Shown here one piece after another: positions 12,831 through 23,227 of a stretch of DNA of 64,000 nucleotides. The notes below the pieces were generated by a model. The model did not search any database. It was not told the DNA's origin and saw only the letters and a list, made by a program, of their open reading frames with translations. The position numbers and the translations under genes are program-made. Origin of the DNA: Monodelphis domestica (lineage: Eukaryota > Chordata > Mammalia > Didelphimorphia > Didelphidae); the NCBI RefSeq assembly GCF_027887165.1, contig NC_077228.1:180738697-180802696 (forward strand), given 5' to 3'. Numbering within the stretch: the first letter of the stretch is position 1; each line of letters starts with the position of its first letter.

Positions 12831-13803
12831 TAAAGTGAGATTCTATTAAGTTCTATCCCCTTTCTTTTCTATTATATTCCTTCTTAACTCCCTTTTCCTT
12901 TTTCTTTCTTTTGAAAATAGAACAAAACTATTTTGAGTTTCTCTTTCTGGTTTATTAATTCATTCTGTGATTCTTGATGATATTATAGTTTCTAGGGGAC
13001 CATTGTTTTTCCTCTCCCTATTAGAATGTAAACTCTTTGACCTTTTATTGTTCTTTATAATTGCTGGAATGACCTTTTTTATGTTGATAATTTGATTTGC
13101 ATTTTGAAGTTTCTACTTAACTTTAGGTCTTTTTAAAAAAAATACTTAGAAACTCTGTTTCATTAAAATCCCATTTGTCCCCTGTAGAATTCTACTCAGG
13201 CTCATACATAATTCTTAGTTTTAGGTCTTTGTCTTTGCACTTTGAGACATTGCTTTTTGAGCTTTCTTCTCCACTGCAGTAGTAGCTATCAAGTCTTAGG
13301 AGACTGATTCCTTTCTTCTTGAATTCCAGTAGACCACTGCTGGCTCCAGCTCTTCTCTACATCAAAAGAGTTTCCTCCTGGGGTCAGAGGGACACAAGTG
13401 TGGTCTTTCCTTTTCCCCCTTCCTCAGCTCTGTTTTCGTTGTGAAGTCTCGGTTACACAGTTCAGAGTCAGAAAGAATAACATGGCTACAGGTTCACCCC
13501 TGGCCTGAGTTTTACCTGCCCTGATACGTAACTCCAGGCCTCTTCACCCTAGAAAGCTTCTTTGATCTTTACTAATCCAATCCTTTTTCTAGTTTAGCAC
13601 TCTTTTATCTTCCTGTTCCAACCTGAGCTGGAAAAGGGGGATCTTTGTAATTCTTACATGAATTTCCCAATGATCTTTTGGACTGTTACTCTTCTTCTTC
13701 AGTCTTTTAGTTATGTTTGAGAGTGAATCTGTACAACCACTTTTACTCTACTATTTTTGTGGGGTTTTGATTAAAGGCTGTTATGTTAGTTTTATCTAGG
13801 TCT
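12831..13803. other. No gene seen; T-rich unassigned sequence
   Basis: Probably LINE antisense remnants at the left; 13200-13660 is unassigned. A noncoding 5' exon of TEX14 could hide here but none is recognisable. Confidence 0.4.
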
Positions 13804-14185
13804 TGTCAACATGGAAATCTAGAGATCCCCAGTTTACTTAGTTTAAAGGTATAAACCCCAGGTTTTGACCTTGTCACAGGAGAGGTTTCCTCCTGAGTGA
13901 AGGTCCCACTTCACCAGACAATAGACATTCACTGCAGCTTTGGCACCTTAGGTAGTGCATCAGTCTCACAAGCTGAAGGTCAGGAGTTCAATCCTAGAAA
14001 GGAGGGTGTGATATACTGGGAAAGGCTTCTGACAAAGACAAAAAGAGCTACCTGAAGTGGATGTCTATTGTCTGGTGAAGTGGGACCTTCCCTCAGGGGG
14101 AAACCTCTCCTGTGACAAGGTCAAAACCTGGGGTTTATACCCTTAAACTAAGTAAACTGGGGATTTCTATATTTCCATGTTGACA
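13804..14185. repeat. 382-bp inverted repeat (foldback element) with tRNA-like core
   Basis: Left arm 13804-13937 and right arm 14052-14185 are near-perfect reverse complements, about 134 bp each with about 10 mismatches by eye. The termini are TGTCAACATGG and CCATGTTGACA. The 114-bp loop holds a tRNA-like sequence. The family was not recognised. It could be a foldback/MITE-like element or a tail-to-tail duplication of a tRNA-derived SINE. Confidence 0.8.
13942..14008 (+). pseudogene. tRNA-like sequence (Met/Val type), degenerate
   Basis: A tRNA-like core with anticodon arm TCAGT-CTCACAA-GCTGA and a B-box-like AGTTCAATCCT. It resembles elongator tRNA-Met, but the anticodon reads CAC and the D arm is shortened. 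The acceptor stem pairs only partly (GGCACC with a late GGGTG). It sits precisely in the loop between two long inverted repeats (13804-14185), so it is more likely part of a mobile element than a working tRNA gene. Confidence 0.5.
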
Positions 14186-14754
14186 GTCTGTAACTCTAAA
14201 TTATAGTTCCCTGTCTTATTTGCAATAATTTAAGCCTTACTTTAGCACTTCAGAAGTGACCCTTTCACTTTACTTATCTAGAATATATCTAGGGACCTTT
14301 TCTCAGAACTTTCTATTTGATCTTCTCAGTATCTGTTTAATACTGGAAATCTTTCAAATCTTTGTAAGACTTGACAGTATATTAGAGAATCCAGGAAAAA
14401 TCATGTGTCATTATGAGGTATCAAGTGAACATTTTAGTGGAAAGTTAATTACTCTTCATTTTTCAGTCATTAAATTAAATGAATTTTAATAAATATTTAT
14501 TTTTATAATTAGAAGTGTTTTCTTTTACCAGTTATTTTTTAAATAAAATTTCTATTTATTTCTTATTGGTTTTATATCTTCTGAATTTCTAAATTTTTTA
14601 TGCTACAACTTTTAATATTCAGGTCTTTACCCTGGTATTAAATTAGAGGAAAGGCTTGTCATGAATAAATGTGAATAAGTTGACTCATTCTGTTTTATAT
14701 TCACATTAATCTTTTTAAATTTTTTGTTTCTTTTGTGTGTGTGTTTGACAACAG

Positions 14755-14891
14755 GATGTCACGAGCTGTTCAGCTTCCAATCCCCTGCCCTGTGCAGCTT
14801 GGTTCATTAAGGAATGACTCTCTGGAAGCTCAGTTCCATGAATATGTCAAACAAGGAAACTATGTTAAAGTGAAAAAAATTCTGAAGAAAG
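14755..14891 (+). CDS. TEX14: TEX14 coding exon 1 (start codon at 14756)
   Basis: This exon encodes residues 1-45 of TEX14, a germ-cell protein that stabilises intercellular bridges by blocking completion of abscission. I recognise the N-terminus ([12 protein letters not shown], then a [14 protein letters not shown] stretch that begins the first ankyrin repeat). The acceptor is a pyrimidine/GT-rich tract ending ACAG at 14754, followed by a single G and then ATG. The donor is G|GTGAGT at 14892. The exon contributes 136 coding bases and ends in phase 1, which fits exon 2. Only one base of 5' UTR is present, so the transcript needs an upstream noncoding exon. I could not identify one in the 14.7 kb to the left. 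The gene identity is family knowledge; the exon boundaries are read directly. Confidence 0.93.
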
Positions 14892-14927
14892 GTGAGTATA
14901 TCTAGAGATGTTAATGAGATTCAGAGG

Positions 14928-15005
14928 ATCAGAGGATGGATGGATGGATAGATAGATGGATGGATGGATGGATGAATGGATGGATGGATGGATGGACAGT
15001 CATAC

Positions 15006-15051
<46 letters not shown>
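14928..15051. repeat. (GGAT)n/(GATA)n tetranucleotide repeat
   Basis: GGAT/GGATA units (14936-14997), then about a dozen GATA units (15006-15051). It begins about 37 bp after the donor of exon 1. Confidence 0.95.
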
Positions 15052-15053
<2 letters not shown>

Positions 15054-15428
15054 AATCAGAGATTGTGTGTTAAGAAATTCCCTAGAAAGCTCTGAACTAG
15101 AATTCTCCATAAAATGTAGTTGGAGATACATTTTTTTAGACTACTGAATCCATATTATTCAAATAGAGGTTTTAAGAGATGAACTAAAAATTGTTTTTAA
15201 ATGAAGCTTTGCCATTTACCCTGTTACTATACTTGTCATTAAAATTTTGCTTAAAGAGAATTCTAAATAATTAGATGAATGTTCACCTTAATAGTATTTT
15301 GTATTGGACAAAACACTGGATCCAAAGTCAGAGAATGTGGTTTCAGATTTCATCTGTCCACTTGGAATATATCTATAAGCCTTATCAAATGACCATGGGC
15401 CTCCCTATACTTCAGTTTTCTCATTTCT

Positions 15429-15655
15429 TTTTTTTTTTTAACCCTTACCTTCAGTTTTGGAGTCAATACTGTGTATTGGCTCCAAGGCAGAAGAGTGGTA
15501 AGGGCTAGGCAATGGGGGTCAAGTGACTTGTCCAGGGTCACACAGCTGGGAAGTGTGAGGGCAGATTTGAACCTAGGATCTCCCATCTCTGGGCCTGGCT
15601 CTCAATCCACTAAGCTACCCAGCTGCCCCCTCCACTGAGCTACCCAGCTGCCCCC
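15429..15655 (-). mobile_element. CORE-SINE with duplicated end
   Basis: Antisense copy. The terminal CACTRAGCTACCCAGCTGCC unit occurs twice (15609 and 15632). The flanks TTCTCATTTCT and TCCTCATTTCT serve as the target duplication. Confidence 0.8.
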
Positions 15656-16068
15656 TCCTCATTTCTAAAATAATAGGATTAGACTAGATGACCTCTAAGG
15701 TCCTCTCTAGTCCTGAATATATGATTTATTTCATCTGTTGAAATCAGTTGAAAATGACATACAGAACTAAATCATATTTTAATTGGTTCCCAGAGCATTT
15801 CAACTCTAATATAGAATATATTTTTATGTATTTATATATATATATGTGTGTGTGTGTGTAATCTGGTATATTAGAGGACTTTGGGACTTTGTGGTGATAT
15901 AAAAGTGTTTTAAAATCATGAAGATAATGAAACATTTACATAGTCCTATATTATGACATTTCACCCTACTTTGTTAATCAAAGAAAAACTAATATTGACT
16001 AGATGTACAATAATAAGCTTAACTGTGTTTGAGCTTCTTCCGTAATGCTAAGGATTGACTAAGTAGCT

Positions 16069-16130
16069 AAGATTATGCTTTCAGATATTTCTATAGCATG
16101 TTTCTGGAGAAGTGTAGCTGGAAGTTTAGC
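16069..16130 (+). pseudogene. U3 snoRNA 5'-domain pseudogene fragment
   Basis: About 62 nt matching the U3 5' end (AAGATTATGCTTTCAGATAT, then TTCTATAGCATGTT) with many substitutions. Homology stops before box C'. No PSE or distal element is seen upstream. Short U3 copies containing only the 5' domain are common retropseudogenes in mammals. Confidence 0.7.
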
Positions 16131-16529
16131 CATTTACAAGAAAGAACTTAGACTTCTGAAAGTGATTCTATCATGTGGGGTTAGGGTAGTTTCATATAAC
16201 TATTTGTTATTAATAATGGTTCATTTTTTCCCTGGAGGGGAGAAAAACATGAACTAAGTTGTTGCTTTAAAGTTGGGGGAAAAAAGATTTTTTTTTCCTT
16301 TTATATAAGTAGTATGGTTTCATAGCATACAGGATTTTGAACTGTGAAGACTTGTGTTCAAATCATACTTCTGATCTGTTTTAGCATTATCTTTTAATTT
16401 ATCATTCCTCTATAAGAATCCTGAAAACTTGCAGGATTCGTTTTCTGAGTCTCCCTGAAGATCAGTAAAGGTAGATAAGTAAAACTTTCCTTCAAACAGA
16501 AGTATAAAAAAGCATGAAGAATTAGACAA

Positions 16530-16975
16530 AATTAATCAATAAGCATTTTTTAAGCTCTTAGTATGTGCTAGACATTGTGCTAGGTATACAGAGACAAAAA
16601 TGAAACAGTCTCTATCTTTGAAGAACTTATAGTCTATTGTGGGGAGATATACGTAAAGAGGTATACACAAAATATATAAAAAACAGAATTTAAATCAGGG
16701 AGGAAGGAAATAGAAACTGTGGGGTCAGGAAAGGCTTTGTGGAAAAGGTTGCATTTGACCTGAGCATTGAAGAAAGCTAGGAATTCTAATTTGTAGAGAT
16801 GAGGAGGGAATGTATTTGAGGTATGAGCCTGAAGATGGGAGAAACAGGAAAAAGACCCTTTTGGCTGAACTGTATTGTGTGAAAGAAGTATATATAAGAA
16901 GTCTGGAAAGTAGGATGAGTCCTGATTGTGAAGATCTTTAAACACCATACAGTGTACCTGTTGTGGTAAAAACCC
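16530..16975 (+). repeat. Ancient interspersed repeat of the AGCATTTTTTAAGC/TGTGCTAG type
   Basis: AATAAGCATTTTTTAAGCTC, TATGTGCTAGACATTGTGCT, GTCAGGAAAGGCTTTGTGGA, GACCTGAGCATTGAAG. The same family appears at 23385-23450, 34195-34480, 37805-37950 and 62670-63030. Confidence 0.5.
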
Positions 16976-16983
16976 AAGGTTTG

Positions 16984-17670
16984 TGACAAGGATACAAGAC
17001 TTCAACACTTAGCTTAAAAATAGGAAGAGAAACTTGTTAATTTAGAAGTCGTGTTGAAATGGTTGGAAGATAGTGTGCCTCCTAGAAGAGATGGATTCTG
17101 GGATTTTGACAACAGGGTCTATGTGACTAGAGAAAGGAAGATGATGGCATGTTACTGGGTCTCTGGAACCTGAGATGGGTCATGTGGTTATGTCCTATGC
17201 CTCAAAGTCAAAAGGGGGTGAACTGTCCAGTTTAGAGGATAACCAGATATTTGGGACATAAAGTAGATGTTTTTCAGAAGCAAGCTGGGAGGTACCTATC
17301 TGTGCTCATCAAGAATGAAGGGAGGGGGCAACTGAGTGGCTCAGTGTATTGAGAGCCAGGCCTGGAGATGGGAGGTCCTGGGTTCAAATTTGGCCACAGA
17401 ATCTTCCTAGCAGTGTGGCCCTGGGCAAGACATTTAACCCCCTTTGCCTAGCCCTTACCATTCTTTTGCCATGGAATAAATATTTAGTATTGATTCTAAG
17501 GCAGAAGGTAAGGGTTTTAAAAAGAATGAAGGGAGAGGCCAGAGGGCTTCAAAGGTACCTTCCTAGCCTTCAGGAATGCAAGGAAAAAATGAGTCTTTTA
17601 TATACTTTTCTAACTGGGACATAATCTGGGGTGTTGGGTGTCTAGGAAAAGCCTGTACCCCCATATCATA
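16984..17670 (+). repeat. Interspersed repeat C (probable LTR), copy 1
   Basis: Shares ordered blocks with 20166-20715: TTAGCTTAAAAATAG, GATGGGTCATGT, TATGCCTCAA, CAGAAGCAAGCTG, GGAATGCAAGGAAAA. It starts near TGTGACAAGG. A CORE-SINE is inserted at 17325-17521. Confidence 0.6.
17325..17521 (+). mobile_element. CORE-SINE inside repeat C
   Basis: An exact 14-bp target duplication AAGAATGAAGGGAG (17311-17324 and 17522-17535). Confidence 0.9.
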
Positions 17671-17694
17671 TCTGTACTCATGGAAATGAGTCCT

Positions 17695-17850
17695 AGAATC
17701 ATAGATTTAGAGCTAGAAGGGACCTTAGAATATTATCTAGTCTGACTTCCTTATTTTATAGATGAGGGGCTGAAACCCAGACAATTTAAGTGATTTGCTC
17801 AGGGACACATAGTTATTGAGTATATAAGGTGGGATTTGAACCCCGTTTGG
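17695..17850 (-). repeat. MIR-like ancient repeat
   Basis: AGAATCATAGATTTAGAGCT, GAAGGGACCTTAGAATAT, GATTTGCTCAGGGACACATA. Related wording recurs at 24890-25010, 30885-31010 and 60760-60880. Confidence 0.5.
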
Positions 17851-18034
17851 AGGGAATCCACATGTTGATTCTCTTAATGAGATTGCCATCTGAATTCTTC
17901 CTACCTGGGACATCAAACTATTCTTTAATGTTCTTAAAATTGTGGTCATTCTCTCTTTCTAGAGGAAGTCATTAAAATAAATAATGGAAGTCTGGTCCTC
18001 ATGATAATGGCAGGCAACTGTGGAGGGGAAGATA

Positions 18035-18590
18035 TAGGTTAAAAAATGGAGATAATGTCTTGGTAATTCTCTATTACCATCAGGATTAAATGCATAATTC
18101 TCTCTGTCATTCAAAGGACGAAGAGCAAGTGGGAGAGGGTGAAAGGTAGAAAAAGATGATCATCTTTTTCTACCTTTCACCCTCTCCCACTTGCTCTTCA
18201 ATTCAGTGATACTTGCCCCCTATCTGTTCTCCACACATGAGACTCCATCTCTAGACATCAGGCATTTTTTCTGGCTGTCCCTGATCTTTCTACTCATCTC
18301 TACTTTGTGACTTCCCTGGCTTTCTTCAAGTCCTAATGCAAATCTCATCTTCTATAAGAAGCCTTTCCTAATAGGCCTTAATTCTAGAGTTCCCCTCTGT
18401 TCATTGTTTTCAGTTTATTCTGCATATACCTTAAACAAACAAAAAAACAATTCAAATTATTTACATATTTAGACTGTGAACTTCTTGAGAAGAGAAAACT
18501 ATTTTTTGCCTTTGAGTCCCCAAAGAAAGAATTTAGCATAGTGCTTGGCCCAGGATAAGTACTAGTAAAGGTTTGTTGAACAATAATTGA
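18035..18590 (+). repeat. L2-like LINE 3' region, carrying the palindrome
   Basis: Typical L2 wording: CAGGATTAAATGCATAATTC, TCATTCAAAGG, AAGCCTTTCCTAATAGGCC, TAGCATAGTGCTTGGCCCAG. The 80-bp palindrome at 18120 sits within it. Confidence 0.6.
18120..18199. repeat. Perfect 80-bp palindrome
   Basis: Arms 18120-18159 and 18160-18199 are exact reverse complements with no spacer. The right arm reads as ordinary L2-like sequence continuous with what follows. The left arm appears to be a foldback copy of it. Confidence 0.95.
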
Positions 18591-19044
18591 CACAGATAAC
18601 ATCTAAAAAAGGATGGGAGAAGTATTACCCAAGTGGTTTGAATGGATCTTGAAAGAGAAAAAGTAGCTTGAATACACTTTAGAAGAGAAAAAGATCATTG
18701 AAAGATCTGGTAGACATGTCTCCTAAAGAAGCAAGGGAAAGCAAAGAGGTTACCTATTCCTCTTCTTAGACCTGTGAATTGTGTGGAAGTTAAAAAGTAA
18801 TCACCAGTGGAAGGAGATGCCAGGCATTTGGTGTCCTTAGGCGAGGACTAGGTTTCTGTTAAAAACAAAGATGGAAGCAAAGTTTGTTGACAAATTAAAA
18901 AATGTGTGTTTGTTTTTAGAAAGTAGAGAGCACAGAGGATTGGGCAAGGCTATGCTGTATTTGTTGCTATCTTAATCTGTTGGCAAATTGTGTTATTACA
19001 CGTCTTTTTGGAAAGTATCTTTTTGGAATGTTTTTTTGTGCTTT

Positions 19045-19140
19045 TTCTTAGTGTTGCTCATTGTGTCCAACTCTTTGTGCCAGTATGTAGGGTTTTCTTG
19101 GCAGAGATACTGGAATTCTTTGTTCTTTCCTTTTCTAGCT
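19045..19140 (-). mobile_element. MAR1-type SINE tail fragment
   Basis: Antisense TGTGTCCAACTCTTTGTGCC, then GGGTTTTCTTGGCAGAGATA, matching the tail of the copy at 25786. Confidence 0.65.
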
Positions 19141-19689
19141 AGATAGTAGAGTGAACAAGCTTAAAAGTGATATTAGGTAGGAATAAGGGTGCTTCAAATG
19201 ACTGTAAATTCAGATAGGGTAACATGTAAGCACTTATATTATTTGGGGAAATGAAAATAATTTTCAGTGATTCTAGTGCACACTGCTAGTGCACACTGGT
19301 TTTGGGCTCTCTTTGTAAGAAGGGACAATGCTTCAATAAGGATATTTCAGATATTACAATCTCATTTTACAGATGAGGGAACTAAAGTTGAAAGACATTA
19401 AATAATGGAAACCAGAATTCAAACCCAGGGGTCTCCAAGTCCTAGATCTTAACATTTCATCCTTTAGCTTCTTAAAAGTCACATTTCTCAGGGGATACAG
19501 AATGGACCCTCATTAAGATTATGAGCCTTTTTCTCTTCCCTTTTGTGGGAAGTTTTTTCTTTTAACAGTCATTTCCTACTCCTCTTGTCTCAAGAAAGAA
19601 AAAGTGAGCTGTTTCCACTAATGTGTTTTATATTGCTCATTATTAGATTGTCTCTCTGCAGAGGTCTAGGAGGTTTCTGTCTACACAGC

Positions 19690-19925
19690 AGCTTTTTAGA
19701 ATCTCTAGTATCCTTTGAAGGTGAGTTTAAGTGTCACCTTCCCAGAAAAGGCATTTCCTCTCATTTTTCCAGTTGTGGAATGCTCCACTCCATGTTTTGC
19801 ATTTGCTTCTATATGTATGTACTGTTACCTTCAAATACAAATTTCTTGAGGACAGGGACCATTTCCAGATTTGTTTCTCCATTCTCAGCACCCAGCACAG
19901 TGGCTGGCTCATAGTAGCATAATGC
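19690..19925 (+). repeat. L2-like 3' end
   Basis: TGTCACCTTCCCAGAAAAGG through GAGGACAGGGACCATTTCCA and CAGCACAGTGGCTGGCTCAT. Confidence 0.6.
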
Positions 19926-20165
19926 TTGTGGTCTTGGTCTCAGTTTTCTTACAGAAAGATGGGGTGGACTAGGGATGACGTGGGGTGGATAAAACCCTCT
20001 CAAATGGCCTTTGGCGTCCCAAGCCTGGAATACTCATCAGGTGACCCCCAAATAAAGTTCTTAAGAGGAGAGACCTTTCTGATAGATCAAGGCTATAGTT
20101 TTTCAGGGTGGAACATTTAGTGGGAGAGCTGATCAAGAAAACCTGGGCCAAAGGGACACCTTCAG

Positions 20166-20715
20166 GGATGACAAGGCTCCAGTAATTAGCTTAAAAATAG
20201 AAAAATTTATTAAGTTGAATTATTGAGTTGAGTGGTCAGTAGGCAAGAGCAGGTGGAAAGTATTCCACCTCTCCAAGGAGATGGGCATTTGGATGGCTTA
20301 CATGACTAGAGATGGGATGATGATGGGGTGACATGTTATGAGACAGAGGGGAAGGAAGACATAGTGATGTTTTTTGGGATTCTGGGACCCAAGATGGGTC
20401 ATGTAGTTATGTTCTATGCCTCAAGGTCAAAGGGGGGGGGTGAACTTGCCCAGTTCTGGGGATGGTTAGATATTTGAACTCAAAACAGATGCCTATCAGA
20501 AGCAAGCTGAGAGGTGCTCATCAAAAATGAGGGAAGAGGTCAGAGGGAGTGCCTCTCTCAGAAACCCTTATCATTTGACTTCTTTTGTTCAAGGTTACTT
20601 TCCTTTAGCCAGCACTTGCAGGAATGCAAGGAAAAATGAATTCTTTATGTATTCTCTGACCTGGGAGACCTTTTGGAGTTTTAGGGATGTCTAAGGGAAG
20701 CCCCAACCACAAGTT
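20166..20715 (+). repeat. Interspersed repeat C (probable LTR), copy 2
   Basis: Partner of the copy at 16984. It lacks the SINE and has a G-run (20434-20442). Confidence 0.6.
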
Positions 20716-20936
20716 AAATTTTTAAGTGGCAGGGGAGGTTCCCTGGGGCCCTGGTCAAGACGATACCCTTTCCTAAAGACCTTTCTAAGCACAGTGAACT
20801 CCTTTATTAGCGGCCTAAACCTAGGCTCTGGATCACAGAGTGACGAGCCCTGCCTTTCTCGGTAGAACACCGCGAGAACTCGAGAGCCCTTCCCTATACG
20901 CTAGTGTTGTGAATTGAAAGAGCAGCTGAAGCATGT

Positions 20937-20965
20937 GATTGGCTTTCTGGAGGCAATATGCTAAT
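20937..20965 (+). promoter_or_regulatory. Distal sequence element of U3 copy A
   Basis: An inverted CCAAT box (GATTGG, 20937-20942) and an octamer-like ATGCTAAT (20958-20965) lie at -229 to -201, where snRNA/U3 enhancers normally lie. The block is almost identical upstream of copy B. Confidence 0.6.
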
Positions 20966-21103
20966 TAGAACTCATGAGGTTTTTCGGGGTTTAGAATGAT
21001 CTCTGGCTGGAGAGATGAGCTATGTGGGGCTTGGGCATTGTCTGGCATATTGAGGAAGGCGCACCGCCTTGGTTTTCGGTGGGCCCGAGGAGGGTGCGTA
21101 AAA

Positions 21104-21121
21104 GTGGCCGTGAGCTAAGAG
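21104..21121 (+). promoter_or_regulatory. Proximal sequence element of U3 copy A
   Basis: GTGGCCGTGAGCTAAGAG lies at -62 to -45 from the U3 5' end. It resembles the vertebrate snRNA PSE bound by SNAPc in both position and the CCGTGA core. The same block sits at the same distance in copies B and C. No TATA box follows, as expected for a pol II snRNA-type gene. Confidence 0.7.
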
Positions 21122-21165
21122 TGCGCGGGATTGTGTGTGGCGGACGCGCCTGGGAGTTGCCGGCT

Positions 21166-21383
21166 AAGACTATACTTTCAGGGATCATTTCTATAGTATG
21201 TTACTAGAGAATTGTGGCTGAAAGTGTAGCACGGAGGTAACCACGAGGAGGAGCTGTAGTGTTCTCTTCTGAGCGTGAAGCTGGCTTGTGGTGCTGCTTT
21301 CCAGCAGCTGCTACCTGCCATTGATGATCGTTCTTCTCTGCTTTTGGGCAGGGTGAGAGGAAGAGAACGCAAGCTGAGTGGCT
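21166..21383 (+). ncRNA. SNORD3: U3 small nucleolar RNA, copy A
   Basis: The 218-nt RNA starts AAGACTATACTTTCAGGGAT, the diagnostic U3 5' end with the A'/A boxes that base-pair with pre-rRNA. In order it has box C' (CCACGAGGA, 21241), box B (GAGCGTGAAG, 21271-21280), box C (TTGATGATCG, 21321-21330) and box D (CTGA, 21374-21377). U3 guides 18S rRNA processing in the nucleolus. The length matches vertebrate U3. It has its own pol II snRNA-type promoter (see 21104), so it is independently transcribed and not processed from the TEX14 intron. All boxes are intact, so it is probably functional. Confidence 0.93.
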
Positions 21384-21447
21384 CTCCAGTTTTCTTCATG
21401 TAGTATTTAAAGGAAGTTTTTCGTTATTCTATCTGGTGAACTCGCAT

Positions 21448-21640
21448 TAACTGAGCCACTACCACCTTTGTTTGAAGATGAATGATGTGTGTGAATACCT
21501 TCATGTAAACAACTGGTACCCCTTCTGCTTCAGTATTTGGACTTTAAAGCCACATGAGGGGGTACACCAATAGAGGATAATGCACAAAGACAATTGTCAT
21601 TCTCACTGAGACTACCACTATTACTGTAGAAAGTCTTGTT
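21448..21640 (+). mobile_element. RTE-like LINE 3' end fragment
   Basis: The sense-strand 3' terminus of the same LINE as at 6660 and 38152. It shares TTTGAAGATGA, AAGCCACATGAGGG, AATGCACAAAGACAATTGTC and the terminal ACTACCACTATTA. It starts about 65 bp after U3 copy A. Confidence 0.75.
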
Positions 21641-22611
21641 AAAATTTATTAGGCTGACTTTAAATATGACTTTTGTTTTTGAACATCTCTTTTGAAAACT
21701 AATGTCCTATCTAGGAATGACATAAGTATCTTGTCTTTGAAGCTTTGTTGACATGCTGTATTTCCTGTCTTGGGGGTGAATTCATTAATTTTTATTTTTG
21801 AAGACTTTACTGATTTTAAGGGTTAGGCGAAAATTAGGTTTAAGTGATTTGCCCAGAGTCAGGAGGTATCTGAGATCAGATGTCATGTCTGGGCCTCTTG
21901 TTTTCTCTATTCACTTAACTTTGTAACTGCTCCCTTCACCCCCACCAAGGACTCTCCTATAAGCTGTCAACTCCCCCACTTTATCTCTGATCCAAATTGG
22001 TTTCTTGGCTAGAGAACCTAAGTGACTGGCATCCAAGTCCAGGCTTGGCCTTTTAATTAGTCCTTTCAACTGAAATTTTTTCTACCACCTTAATGAGAAG
22101 GCAAAGGGAGAAATGGCCCAAACCATGCAGGGCCCCCAGGGAGCCTGAGAGGCCAGCAAGTGCTCTGACTTGCTCCGAGAGCCAAGAGTACCATATCTGC
22201 CTTCTAAGAGTTTCTAGGGTGCAATGTGGACTTTAGGAGATATTTGCTCTAATCCCATTAACTCAAGATTTCATTGACTTCTTCCTCCACCATTAGTATC
22301 TCAGATCTATTTAATCACTTTGCATCAATTTTTTTTTTTACAAAGGGAATTTTTACAAAAGGGAATTTTCTTCAATCCTATAAATCAAAGGGATACTCTC
22401 CCCAATATCACCTCAGCCTCAGGGGACTAGTTGTCCCAAAGTCTAGTTCAGTTCTTTCATACCATTGGTTCCACCAAATTCATGTCCAAATGTAAAATGA
22501 TTTTTGGATGAGTCAAAGCTTCTCTTGACCTGGGTCCACAAGGTCACTCAAGAAGATTTCTCCTTTACTCCTTGGGGCAGCAGTACTGGATTGTCAGTAA
22601 AACAGCATGGT

Positions 22612-22805
22612 TTTTTTTTAAACCCTTACCTTCAGTCTTGGAGTCAAATTGTCTCCAAGGCAGAAGAGTGGTAAGGGTTAGGCAATGGGGGTCAATTGAC
22701 TTGCCCAGGGTCACACAGCTGGGAAGTGGCTGAGGCCAGATTTGAACCTAGGACCTCCCGTCTCTAGGCCTGGCTCTCAATCCACTGAGCTACCCAGCTG
22801 CCCCC
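22612..22805 (-). mobile_element. CORE-SINE
   Basis: An antisense copy with AACAGCATG on both sides. Confidence 0.85.
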
Positions 22806-23044
22806 AACAGCATGAACTCTTGACTAGATTCCTATGACTGACTCTACTGCCCTTTCCAAGTTTTACAAGGTCAGAGACTCTACTTCCTTCACCTAGAATG
22901 CAAAAGAACAAAGTTAGTAGCCAAGGATTAAGGTCTTTTTATTGGGCCACATGATGTCACTGGGCAGAAGGACCCCATTGTCTCGTGGATGTTGTAAGCA
23001 AAGAAGTCACACTAACAGAGGGCAGTCACACTAACAGAGGGCAG

Positions 23045-23227
23045 CTAGAGGGGAAAGGCCAAAAAACCTAGGCCAGACCAGGGGCTGCAGCCAAACAGCT
23101 TCCTCTTCACCATGTGATTAGCAAACCAGAATGAGGTGTAGACTATCATGTATGCTCCAAATACTAGAAGCAGGCTCCTTGAAGAGGGGCCAAGATGCCA
23201 TCTGAGGTTTTTCTGGGCCTGCACCAA
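23045..23227 (-). pseudogene. Possible retrocopy with 60-aa membrane-like ORF
   Basis: The minus-strand ORF reads MVQAQKNLRWHLGPSSRSLL, with a hydrophobic segment (LVFGAYMIVYTSFWFANHMV) and a basic KRK following. Downstream on the same strand is AATAAAAAG (plus-strand 22936-22944), which could be a poly(A) signal. A 19-bp tandem repeat (AGTCACACTAACAGAGGGC at 23005 and 23024) lies between. I do not recognise the family. It may be a fragment of a processed pseudogene or a chance ORF. Confidence 0.3.

Noticed and set aside
1-14754. RAD51C, the usual neighbour of TEX14
   Set aside because: I looked for its exons, including Walker-motif coding sequence, and found none in the window.
16634-17008. 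124-codon minus-strand ORF upstream of repeat C
   Set aside because: It runs antisense through an ancient interspersed repeat that recurs elsewhere in the window with the frame not conserved.
20991-21399. ORFs on both strands across U3 copy A and the matching ones at 26218 and 28388
   Set aside because: They are frames through the U3 RNA and its promoter. Identity between copies reflects RNA gene duplication, not protein conservation.
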